Shown here piece after piece: positions 33,634 through 41,547 of a stretch of 64,000 nucleotides of DNA. Source of the stretch: Sulfuritalea sp. (GTDB lineage Bacteria > Pseudomonadota > Gammaproteobacteria > Burkholderiales > Rhodocyclaceae). The notes below the pieces were generated by a model. That model searched no databases and was not told the DNA's origin. It was given only the letters and a program-made list of their open reading frames with translations. The DNA is taken from positions 62,001-126,000 of the forward strand of contig JAUSCI010000033.1 of NCBI GenBank assembly GCA_030651305.1, read 5' to 3'. The position numbers were made by a program, and so were the translations under genes. Positions within the stretch are counted from its first letter, which is position 1. The number at the start of each line of letters is the position of its first letter.

Positions 33634-36324
33634 ATGAACAACGAACGACACTACCTGCACACCCTTTTCGAGCCGGAATCGATCGCCATCGTCGGCGCTT
33701 CGGAAACACCCAGCTCGATCGGCGTCACGCTGGTGCGCAACATGCTCGATTCCGGCTACAAGGGCAAGTTGTTCTTTGTCAATCCAAAACACGAAACCGT
33801 GTTCGGACAGCAAAGCTATCCGTCGGTGGATACCATTCCTCAGCGGCTCGATATCGCGGTGATCTGCACCCGGGCAGATACCGTGCCCGACATCATCGAT
33901 GCCTGTGGCCGCGCCGGATGCAGAAACGCCATCATAATTTCCGGCGGCTTTTCGGAGGCTGGCCCGCGTGGCAGAGCGCTGGAGCGTACCGCGCTGGAGA
34001 ATGCGCGTCGCCACGGCATGCGCCTGATCGGTCCCAACTGCTTGGGGCTGATGCGCCCCGGCAGCCAGCTCAACCTGACCTTTGCCAACGGCAGTGCGAA
34101 CCCAGGCACGATAGGACTCATTTCCCAATCCGGCGCACTCTGCACTGCAATTCTCGACTGGGCACTACCGAACAAGGTCGGATTCTCGAATGTGGTCTCG
34201 CTCGGCGCGGAAAGTGACATCGACTTCGGCGAAGTGCTCGACTACATGGTTTCCGACCCACACACCGAGAACATTTTTCTTTACATCGAGGGCATCAAGA
34301 ACGCCCGCCGCTTCATGAGCGCCCTGCGCGCCGCGGCACGCTGCAAGCCGGTGCTGCTGATCAAGGTCGGCAAGCATCCGGCCGGCGAAAAAGCCATCCT
34401 CTCGCATACCGGCGCCCTGGTCGGTGCCGATGACGTATTCGACGCCGCCTTGCGCCGCGCCGGCGTCGTTCGCCTGGCCAACATCGGCCAGATGTACGCC
34501 GCGGCGTCAGCCCTGTTCTCGCACTTCAAGCCGCGCGGCAAACGTCTGGCGATCATCACCAATGGCGGCGGCCCCGGCGTCATGGCCGCGGATCACGCCG
34601 AGGACATCGGCATTCCCCTGGCGCATCTCGATGCCGCCACTGTCACCCGCCTCGGCGAGTTGCTGCCCGCCACCTGCGCCAAGTCCAATCCCATCGACAT
34701 TCTGGGCGACGCAGATCCGGCGCGCTACGGTGCCGCGCTCCAGGCCTGCATCGACGACGACAATGTCGACGGCATGCTGGTCATCCTGACGCCGCAGGCA
34801 ATGACCGACCCGACCCAGGCGGCGCGCACCGTGATCGAGATCGCGCGACAAAGCGACAAGCCGATGGTGACCTGCTGGATGGGCGAAGAACAAGTGGGCG
34901 AAGCGCGCAAGTTGTTCCGCGGCGCCGCGATTCCCACCTTCCGCACCCCGGAACCGGCGGTCGACCTGTTCTCGCACATTTCAAACTACTACAGAAACCG
35001 GCAATTGCTGATGCAAACCCCGCCCTCGATTTCCGAGCAGGCGCCGCCGCGGCTGGAATCGGCGCGCCTGGTCATCGAAACAGCGCTGATGGAGGGCCGC
35101 AAGGTGCTCGGCGAAATGGAATCGAAGGCGGTGCTGGCCTCCTTCAGGATTCCAATTGCGCAAACCGTGGTCGCGCGATCCGCTTCCGAGGCCATGATAC
35201 TGGCCGAAGAACTCGGCCTGCCGGTGGTGATGAAGATCGACTCACCCCAGATTGCGCACAAGAGCGATTGCGGAGGAGTGCGCCTGAATCTGAGCAGCCT
35301 TGCCGCCGTGCGCGATTCCTGGCTGGAAATCATGGACGACGTGAAGAAGAGTCGTCCCGACGCACAGATCAACGGCATCGCCATCGAGCCGATGATCCAG
35401 AAGCCGAATGGACGCGAACTGATGGTCGGCATGGTGCGCGACAAGATTTTCGGCCCCACCATCGTCTTTGGACCCGGCGGCACCAGCGTCGAGGCCTACA
35501 ACAGCGACCGCGCCGTCGCCCTGCCGCCGCTGAATTCCGTCCTGGTGGCCGACATGCTGGCCTCGACGCGGACTACGGCACGACTCGGCGAATTCCGCAA
35601 CATGCCACCGGTCAACATGGCCGCCATCGAAGCCGTACTGCTCAGCGTCTCCGCCATGGTCTGCGAACTGCCGTGGATCAGCGAAATGGACATCAATCCG
35701 CTGATCGTCGACGAAAACGGCGCGGTGGCCGTGGACGCGCGCATTGCCATCGAGAACATGCCGATCACCGCAGGTCGCTACGACCACATGGCGATTCATC
35801 CTTATCCGTCGCACCTGAAGACCGGCTTTCAGGCCAAGGACGGCACGCAGGTCACGATCCGCCCGATCAAACCCGAAGACGTCCGCATGGAACAGCTGTT
35901 CGTCAAGGCGCTGTCGCCCGAATCACGCTACATGCGCTTCATGAACACCATCCGCGAAGTCTCCCCTGCACAAATGGCCAGACTCACGCAGATCGACTAT
36001 GACCGCGAAATGGCCTTTGTCGCCACCATCGAAGAAGAAGGTGCCGAAAAAGAGGTCGGCGTCGTCCGCTATGCCACCAGCCCGGACGGCGAATCCTGCG
36101 AGTTTGCCATCGTCGTCGCCGACGACTGGCAAGGCAAGGGCCTGGCGCGCCGCCTGATGGGCGTTCTGATCGACACGGCGCGCAGCAGCGGCCTCAGATA
36201 CATGCATGGCGACTTTCTGGCCGAAAACACGCGCATGCTGGCCTTCGTCGCCAGCCTGGGCTTTGTCCTCGCCGCACATCCGGAAGACCACGGCCTCAAG
36301 CGCGGCGTGCTGGTGCTGAATTGA
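33634..36324 (+). CDS. Pat-like protein: ADP-forming acyl-CoA synthetase domains plus GNAT acetyltransferase
   Basis: 896 aa. Residues 1-460 are the CoA-binding and ligase-CoA domains (VGASETPSSIGVTLVRNML, GPNCLGLMRPG, SQSGALCTAILDW, KVGKHPAGEKAILSHTGALVG). Residues about 485-705 form an ATP-grasp (VVMKIDSPQIAHKSDCGGVR, MDINPLIV). The C-terminal GNAT domain has QGKGLARRLMGVLID. This layout matches protein lysine acetyltransferases of the Pat/Pka type that silence acyl-CoA synthetases such as Acs. An adenylate cyclase lies just upstream, and some Pat enzymes are cAMP-controlled, but no cyclic-nucleotide domain is seen here. Confidence 0.92.
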   Translation: MNNERHYLHTLFEPESIAIVGASETPSSIGVTLVRNMLDSGYKGKLFFVNPKHETVFGQQSYPSVDTIPQRLDIAVICTRADTVPDIIDACGRAGCRNAIIISGGFSEAGPRGRALERTALENARRHGMRLIGPNCLGLMRPGSQLNLTFANGSANPGTIGLISQSGALCTAILDWALPNKVGFSNVVSLGAESDIDFGEVLDYMVSDPHTENIFLYIEGIKNARRFMSALRAAARCKPVLLIKVGKHPAGEKAILSHTGALVGADDVFDAALRRAGVVRLANIGQMYAAASALFSHFKPRGKRLAIITNGGGPGVMAADHAEDIGIPLAHLDAATVTRLGELLPATCAKSNPIDILGDADPARYGAALQACIDDDNVDGMLVILTPQAMTDPTQAARTVIEIARQSDKPMVTCWMGEEQVGEARKLFRGAAIPTFRTPEPAVDLFSHISNYYRNRQLLMQTPPSISEQAPPRLESARLVIETALMEGRKVLGEMESKAVLASFRIPIAQTVVARSASEAMILAEELGLPVVMKIDSPQIAHKSDCGGVRLNLSSLAAVRDSWLEIMDDVKKSRPDAQINGIAIEPMIQKPNGRELMVGMVRDKIFGPTIVFGPGGTSVEAYNSDRAVALPPLNSVLVADMLASTRTTARLGEFRNMPPVNMAAIEAVLLSVSAMVCELPWISEMDINPLIVDENGAVAVDARIAIENMPITAGRYDHMAIHPYPSHLKTGFQAKDGTQVTIRPIKPEDVRMEQLFVKALSPESRYMRFMNTIREVSPAQMARLTQIDYDREMAFVATIEEEGAEKEVGVVRYATSPDGESCEFAIVVADDWQGKGLARRLMGVLIDTARSSGLRYMHGDFLAENTRMLAFVASLGFVLAAHPEDHGLKRGVLVLN

Positions 36325-36905
36325 AAGTCGGCGCTGGCACCACGGCGCGCTGCCCCTGGTGCGGCGACGACCCGCTCTACACGGCCTATCACGATCAGGA
36401 GTGGGGCGTGCCCTGCCATGACGAACGAATGCTGTTCGAGTTCCTGATCCTTGAGGGCGCGCAAGCCGGACTATCGTGGATCACCATCCTCAGAAAGCGC
36501 GAGAACTATCGCCGTGCCTTCGACAACTTCGATGTTGTACGGATCGCGGGCTACGGCGAGGCCGATGTAGCGCGACTGCTGGCTGATGCGGGCATTGTCA
36601 GAAATCGTTTGAAGATTGCGGCCAGCATCGGCAACGCCCGGGCCACGCTGGAACTCTACGAAAATGGTGGCTCCCTCGACCAATTATTGTGGCAGTTTGT
36701 CGATGGTCGCCCGCGCATCAACCGCTGGCGCACGCTGGCCGAAGTTCCCGCCATCACGCCCGAGGCCGAAGCCCTGTCGAAGGAACTCAAACGCTGCGGT
36801 TTTCGCTTCATCGGCCCCACCGTCATGTACGCCCACATGCAGGCAACAGGCATGGTCAACGACCATCTCGTCTCCTGTCCGCGCCACGCCGAACTCGACG
36901 GCTGA
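36321..36905 (+). CDS. tag: DNA-3-methyladenine glycosylase I
   Basis: 194 aa base-excision enzyme removing 3-methyladenine. Typical Tag blocks: CPWCGDDPLYTAYHDQEWGV, FEFLILEGAQAGLSWITILR-KRENYRRAF, and the C-terminal zinc set with HLVSCPRHAEL. The TTG start overlaps the pat stop (TTGA). Residues 2-9 (KVGAGTTA) come from copy 4 of the dispersed repeat; homologues normally begin only a few residues before RCPWCG, so the repeat seems to have replaced the native N-terminus and start codon. Confidence 0.93.
   Translation: MKVGAGTTARCPWCGDDPLYTAYHDQEWGVPCHDERMLFEFLILEGAQAGLSWITILRKRENYRRAFDNFDVVRIAGYGEADVARLLADAGIVRNRLKIAASIGNARATLELYENGGSLDQLLWQFVDGRPRINRWRTLAEVPAITPEAEALSKELKRCGFRFIGPTVMYAHMQATGMVNDHLVSCPRHAELDG
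36326..36347 (+). repeat. Copy 4 of the 22-bp dispersed repeat, at the tag N-terminus
   Basis: Reads AGTCGGCGCTG-GCACC-ACGGCG and encodes VGAGTTA at Tag residues 3-9, directly after the pat stop codon. Confidence 0.85.
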
Positions 36906-36947
36906 TTCCCGCGGCAAAGTCCGCACCCCGTGGATTGCGCGGTTCCT

Positions 36948-37505
36948 TCAGGATCCCGACCCAGACACCGGTTGCGAAGCTGTCGCCCTTTGCCATTCCT
37001 CCCGCAGAATGGACAGCAGGACGTGGTCCACCCATTCTCCCCGCCGCCACCCCACCTGACGCTGCACGCCTTCCTCCGAAAATCCCGCGCGGGCGTGGAT
37101 AATCCGGGAAGCGACATTCGGCGCGAAATAGTTCGATACTATTTTTCGCAAGCCCAGATCCCGAAAGCCCTTGGTCACCAACGCGCGCGTCACAGCGGTG
37201 CCCAGGCCCTTGTTCGAAGAATCCTTGTCGCCCATTACGATAAAAAACCGCGCGACGCCATTGCCGGGATCGTAATCCTCCAGCCCGGTCATGCCGACGA
37301 AGCGACCCTGGTACTCGATCGCCAGGCGGCACCATGCCTCGCCAAGAACAAATGCCATGGCGTGATGAAAATGTACCGGTCGCTGGCAGCGATCCTCGAG
37401 CCAGATCGTCACCTGCGGGTCGGCCATGAATGCCGCGTAGATTCCAACGTCATCGTAGCGGGGAACACGCAAAACGAAAGATGGCGGTGCCGGGTCGGTA
37501 GTCAT
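36948..37505 (-). CDS. GNAT-family N-acetyltransferase
   Basis: 185 aa RimJ/RimL-like acetyltransferase. Acetyl-CoA-binding strand-loop is VARFFIVMGDKDSSNKGLGTAVTRAL, followed by LGLRKIVSNYFAPNVASRII and GFSEEGVQRQ. Substrate unknown; such enzymes acetylate ribosomal protein or other N-terminal amines, or small amines. Convergent with tag. A 16-bp palindrome lies 35 bases upstream of its ATG. Confidence 0.85.
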   Translation of the reverse strand: MTTDPAPPSFVLRVPRYDDVGIYAAFMADPQVTIWLEDRCQRPVHFHHAMAFVLGEAWCRLAIEYQGRFVGMTGLEDYDPGNGVARFFIVMGDKDSSNKGLGTAVTRALVTKGFRDLGLRKIVSNYFAPNVASRIIHARAGFSEEGVQRQVGWRRGEWVDHVLLSILREEWQRATASQPVSGSGS

Positions 37506-37539
37506 TTCAAAAGGCCCCTGTCGAAGAATTCAATGCGTC

Positions 37540-37555
37540 TTGATTGATCAATCAA
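37540..37555. promoter_or_regulatory. Perfect 16-bp palindrome TTGATTGATCAATCAA
   Basis: An exact palindrome in the 125-base gap between the NadE-like gene (stop at 37631) and the GNAT gene (start at 37505). It resembles FNR/CRP-type half-sites (TTGAT/ATCAA) but with six rather than four bases between them. It is a plausible operator for the GNAT gene. Confidence 0.45.
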
Positions 37556-37630
37556 ACAGCTCCATTTTGCGCCGAAACTCCAGACCAATTGTGCTCGGGA
37601 GCGATGGTTCGCCTGGTCGACTGCCTCGTG

Positions 37631-38515
37631 TCAAAGTGTCCGAAACACCGGGATCGCGGCAATCTCGCGCGCTGCAGCGGTGAGACGCAATAGCCGATGC
37701 GAAGTCGCGACGGACAGCCCGGAGTTTGCCGCAATGAATTCCGGATCGCTGCAGCCGGCGGCAATGGTCTGAAGTCCGCTATCCAGCCGCTCGAAAGTAA
37801 GCTCTGCCCGGATCGATTGGGCGAGTGCGATCTCGGGCACGGAAAAGCTTCGCTGGGCGCCGATCGGCCGCTGATTGACCAACCAGTAGGCAAGGTCCTC
37901 GAGATCGCTCTCGCCGGGCCAGTATCCCGCCGACGCTGGCTGCCGGATCACTTCCTGGCTGCTGCCGAGCACTGCCGCCAACTGATAGACCTGGGTCTTG
38001 TACAAATGCGCGAGCGGTCCCAGATGCCAGATACCGTCGGCAAGACGGACAAGAAATCCGCATTCGATTTCGGTCCGGTTCGAACTTGCCAGGGACAGGT
38101 ACCCCCGGTCGTGATAGGTCGAACAGATAGCCGTGCGCAGGCAATTCCTGGCACGACCAATATCCAGGGCGGCCTCGTTGCTGAAGCCTTCGCCGGGGTC
38201 GGCACGACAAAGCCCGTCAATCAGACCCGAAGCCCAATTCGCAAGCGCAAGTTCCACCAGTGGCACCCCAAGCTCGATTGCAAGCAATCGCGCATTGTTC
38301 AAATGGCCGGGCTCCATGTCAGTTTGAATCACCGTAAATAGCTTGACTCTCCGAGGCCCCAAAGCAAGCACGGCGAGGCGTGCCGTAAGGTCAGAATCAA
38401 TCCCGCCCGAAAGTCCAAGGACCGTCTTTTGCCCAGGCTGAATCCGTGCCGAAAGAAACTCGAGAATTCGGTCAATCTCAAGCGAAATCTGCTCCGGAGA
38501 CAGCATCAGGCTCAT
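37631..38515 (-). CDS. NadE-like ammonia-dependent NAD synthetase / N-type ATP pyrophosphatase
   Basis: 294 aa, last gene of the six-gene operon. The PP-loop is LGLSGGIDSDLTARLAVLAL. Further NadE-type blocks are GYLSLASSNRTEIECGFLV (usually GTGNKSE), LAHLYKTQVYQLAAVLG and QPASAGYWPGESDLEDLAYW. No glutaminase domain is attached, so ammonia would be the nitrogen donor. The SNRTE change and loss of a Gly-Asp segment suggest divergence: it could be a true NAD synthetase or a related amidating enzyme. Its start overlaps the stop of the urea-transporter/Sir2 gene by 4 bases, which ties ammonia and NAD chemistry together. Confidence 0.8.
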   Translation of the reverse strand: MSLMLSPEQISLEIDRILEFLSARIQPGQKTVLGLSGGIDSDLTARLAVLALGPRRVKLFTVIQTDMEPGHLNNARLLAIELGVPLVELALANWASGLIDGLCRADPGEGFSNEAALDIGRARNCLRTAICSTYHDRGYLSLASSNRTEIECGFLVRLADGIWHLGPLAHLYKTQVYQLAAVLGSSQEVIRQPASAGYWPGESDLEDLAYWLVNQRPIGAQRSFSVPEIALAQSIRAELTFERLDSGLQTIAAGCSDPEFIAANSGLSVATSHRLLRLTAAAREIAAIPVFRTL

Positions 38516-40158
38516 TGCCGGGCCTGTCCCGTCTTCACTGTGCCGATGAGCCTCGCCAACGCCGGCAAGGCCAGTTCAGCCGGAAAGGGCAACACGATGT
38601 CGTTTGGCAGGATCGGCACGGCCATGTATCCAAGCGTCACAAAGACGCAGGGCACGCCGCGAGCGCGCGCCGTCGCAAGCAGTGCACCGGCGGAGGAAAC
38701 GGCAAGCTGGGATCCAACCACCAACAGCGCGGCACACTGACCAACTTTCCCGTCTGCATTAGACCAGGTGGCCAGGCGAATGCTCTCGCCAAAGGCTATC
38801 ACCGCCGGCTTCAGCAGACCGCCGCAACTATCGCAGCACGGCGACGCATATCGCCAGGAGCCTGTGGCAGGCCATTCGAAAACATGGTCACAGGCCAGGC
38901 AACGAACCTTGTCGATGTTTCCATGCAGTTCTCCTACCTGGCTGCTTCCCGCCGCCTGGTGCAAGCCATCGACGTTCTGCGTTATGGTCGCGCCGATGCA
39001 TCCTGACGCCTCCAGTTCCGCCAACGCGAAATGTCCGGGATTCGGTTTCGCATTCGTCGCGACGTCGCGAAACCGGGCGCACGCATCCCAGTACAAAGAC
39101 CGTGATTCCGGATCAGCCAGGAATGCGCCATAGCTGTAGCGGGAAACAGGAATACCTGGGTCCAGCCAGTGACCCGCGGTGTAGTCCGGAATTCCTGATG
39201 CGGTACTGAGCCCCGCGCCGGTTAACGCCAGCGTTGCTCCCTTGGTTTGCACCTCTATCATGAGGCGGGCAGCGCGCTGCACTCCAGGTTCCATGCAAAG
39301 TTTCCTGTCCTTCCCCAGCGTGAGGAGCAAGGCGCTCCAGATACCGATGAACAACGGCCCCATCAGCGGCGGAACCTGATCGAGCAGGGGCAGGTGGCGC
39401 CAGAGCAGCCAAGTTGCGGAGGACAGCATCGCGGCCGTCACCCCGGTCTTCCATCCCGACCGGAATCCGTCAAGGAACACCGCTGGAAGGGCAAAAACGG
39501 CCGGAGCCACGGTAAATGCCCACAGTCCTGCTCCCCTGATCGAGAACGGGTCACCCTCGACCACGAAATACAGAATAGCCGTCGCGGTCGCTGCCAACGC
39601 AGTGCCGGCGGCGGCGCGGGGATGCTTCAGGAACAAGCCAAGGGCGACCACAATTATCGCGATTGCAGCGCCCGACCGACCGAATGGATTGTCCGGCGGA
39701 GCCAGCCAGAAGTCCCGCCCAAACGCCGAAAATACGCTTACCGACAGCCAGGTACAGATGAGGCCCGGCACGGCGAGCGGCGGCAATCCCATGGCGTTGA
39801 ACCAGCGTACAACACTGCCACGCATCGCAAGACAGGCAAGAACCGCCATGGAGAGAAGAAAAACCATATGCAGGCCATTGGCGAATGCACCTCCCCAGGC
39901 AACGCCGAGGAGTATGCAATCGTAGGCACCGAAGCCTTCCTTCCACTCCGGTTCGCTTTGCCCAAAGAACGCCTTGCCCAGCAGAATCGCCAGCGTGGCG
40001 CAGAATGCCGCGGCTGCCGCGCTCCAGGGCGCGACGACGCCGATCGCCACCAGGACGAGCACGCCATGAACCGGCCGATCAAGAAATGCGACCTGGGCAA
40101 AGCCCTTGAGCCAGGCCTGGCTGGCGTCCTCCAACAGACGGCGCATCGCGTTCGTCAT
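38512..40158 (-). CDS. Urea-transporter-like membrane domain fused to a Sir2 NAD-dependent deacylase
   Basis: 548 aa. Residues about 1-285 are hydrophobic with roughly ten TM helices and urea-transporter-like blocks: FAQVAFLDRPVHGVLVLVAI, WKEGFGAYDCILLGVAWGGA, and LPPLAVPGLICTWLSV. Residues about 300-548 are a complete sirtuin: GAGLSTASGIPDYTAG, ITQNVDGLHQAAG, catalytic His in GELHGNIDKVRC, zinc Cys pairs CLACDHVF and CCDSCGGLLKP, then VIAFGE. All sirtuin active-site marks are present. I know of no described protein with this pairing. The gene sits 3 bases after the decarboxylase gene and overlaps the NadE-like gene. Confidence 0.8.
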   Translation of the reverse strand: MTNAMRRLLEDASQAWLKGFAQVAFLDRPVHGVLVLVAIGVVAPWSAAAAAFCATLAILLGKAFFGQSEPEWKEGFGAYDCILLGVAWGGAFANGLHMVFLLSMAVLACLAMRGSVVRWFNAMGLPPLAVPGLICTWLSVSVFSAFGRDFWLAPPDNPFGRSGAAIAIIVVALGLFLKHPRAAAGTALAATATAILYFVVEGDPFSIRGAGLWAFTVAPAVFALPAVFLDGFRSGWKTGVTAAMLSSATWLLWRHLPLLDQVPPLMGPLFIGIWSALLLTLGKDRKLCMEPGVQRAARLMIEVQTKGATLALTGAGLSTASGIPDYTAGHWLDPGIPVSRYSYGAFLADPESRSLYWDACARFRDVATNAKPNPGHFALAELEASGCIGATITQNVDGLHQAAGSSQVGELHGNIDKVRCLACDHVFEWPATGSWRYASPCCDSCGGLLKPAVIAFGESIRLATWSNADGKVGQCAALLVVGSQLAVSSAGALLATARARGVPCVFVTLGYMAVPILPNDIVLPFPAELALPALARLIGTVKTGQARQ

Positions 40159-40161
40159 GAA

Positions 40162-41547
40162 TCAGAACGTCGCTCCCTTGCTCCTCAGTCGGGGTGGAAT
40201 GCTGTCCATGCCGAAGATGTCGCTTCGCGTCTCGCGCCGCCGGATCACCTCGACGCCTTGAGAGCCCACCATAACCACCGCAGGACGCGGCTGAATGAAC
40301 TGCATCGATTGGGTGATGCAATAGGCACCCACGTTCGATATTATCAGTGGCGAACCCAGAGACATGTTCGGCAAGACGGCTCGCTCGCGCAGCACATCGA
40401 CCTGCATGCACAGCGGGCCGAACACCGCGACAGGCTTGGCCGCCAGCGTTGCCTGCAGTTCGTTGTTCGACGTTGCATTGATGCCGTGATCGTACCAATA
40501 CGCGGTCGGCACCAGATTTACGCCGGCGTCCACGATCACCGCTTCTCCCTGCCCGGCAATGTTTTTGCGGGCCACCACGGTGCAGGCCAAGCGGAACGCC
40601 GTGTCGACCAGGGCACGGCCAGGTTCCAGCACCAGTGTCGGCCGCTCGCCAAAACCTTTGCGCGCCTTGCTCAGCGGTCCGACAATCGCTTCCGCGAAAG
40701 GCGCCAGAAACTGTCCGCTCGATCCCGACCCGCCCGGTACGTCGAAGGCGGGCTTCAGGCGATTGTTTGAAGGATAGCCACCTCCGAAATCGGCGATGCC
40801 GGGAGTTAATCCCAGTGCCCTGGCACTTTTCGCGATGGCAATCAGGACCTGGGCCGCACGCGAGTAAATATCGGGATCCACCTGGAAGGTTCCGGAATGA
40901 TTGTGCAAGGCTTCGAATCGCAGCCATCGCCCGGCCTTCTTGATTCTGTGCAGGGCTTCGAGCGCTTCGCCATTGTCGGCGTTCATGCCGAATTTGGTCC
41001 ATGACTGCCGACCATACTGAAAGTTGATGCGCAATCCCATGCGCGCTTCAATACCAAGATTTTCCGCCACCGAGACAAGCAGATCGAGCTCATCGAAGTT
41101 ATCGACGTTGATCAGCGCCTTTTCCTTGATGGCGCGCGCCAGTTCCTCCGGCCGCTTGTAGGGTCCATTGAAAATGATCTTGGCGCCGGGCACGCCCAGC
41201 GAACGGGCGAGGTCGTACTCCATTCCCGACACCACCTCTGCCCAGGCGCCCTCCTGATGCAGTATCGAGCAGACGGCGGGAAGGTAGTTGGTCTTGTAGG
41301 AGTAGGCAACAACCGTGTCGACGCCCGGTGCGGCGAACGTGTCGCGGAAGGAACGGTACTGGGCTCGCAGTACCTTCTCCGACAGGATGTAAAGCGGTGA
41401 TCCGAATTCTCTCAGCAGCGCTTTTACATCGCCGACATCATCAAGCACCGTTTCCGCCGCACTGATCTCGACCGTGCGATGCTTCTGCATGCTGCGCGGA
41501 GTGATCAACTCCAGCCTGGGTGCCGAATAAGGAAGCCGCTTAGCCAT
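40162..41547 (-). CDS. Fold-III PLP-dependent decarboxylase (LysA/NspC-like)
   Basis: 461 aa. The N-terminal barrel contains the PLP lysine in VVAYSYKTNYLPAVCSIL, followed by GAWAEVVSGMEYDLA, ALHNHSGTF (PLP-stacking His) and IADFGGGYPSNN. The C-terminal domain has EPGRALVDTAF, and FGPLCMQVDVL where diaminopimelate decarboxylases have GPxCESxD, so the cross-subunit Cys is kept but neighbours differ; the later VGAYCITQSMQFIQPRP also departs. The substrate is probably a diamino acid or a carboxyl group on an unusual amino acid, not necessarily diaminopimelate. Overlaps the ATP-grasp gene by 8 bases. Confidence 0.88.
   Translation of the reverse strand: MAKRLPYSAPRLELITPRSMQKHRTVEISAAETVLDDVGDVKALLREFGSPLYILSEKVLRAQYRSFRDTFAAPGVDTVVAYSYKTNYLPAVCSILHQEGAWAEVVSGMEYDLARSLGVPGAKIIFNGPYKRPEELARAIKEKALINVDNFDELDLLVSVAENLGIEARMGLRINFQYGRQSWTKFGMNADNGEALEALHRIKKAGRWLRFEALHNHSGTFQVDPDIYSRAAQVLIAIAKSARALGLTPGIADFGGGYPSNNRLKPAFDVPGGSGSSGQFLAPFAEAIVGPLSKARKGFGERPTLVLEPGRALVDTAFRLACTVVARKNIAGQGEAVIVDAGVNLVPTAYWYDHGINATSNNELQATLAAKPVAVFGPLCMQVDVLRERAVLPNMSLGSPLIISNVGAYCITQSMQFIQPRPAVVMVGSQGVEVIRRRETRSDIFGMDSIPPRLRSKGATF

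Noticed and set aside
32419-34128. 569-codon open frame on the minus strand
   Set aside because: Spans the complement of the cyclase-hemerythrin gene and the start of the Pat-like gene, both well supported.
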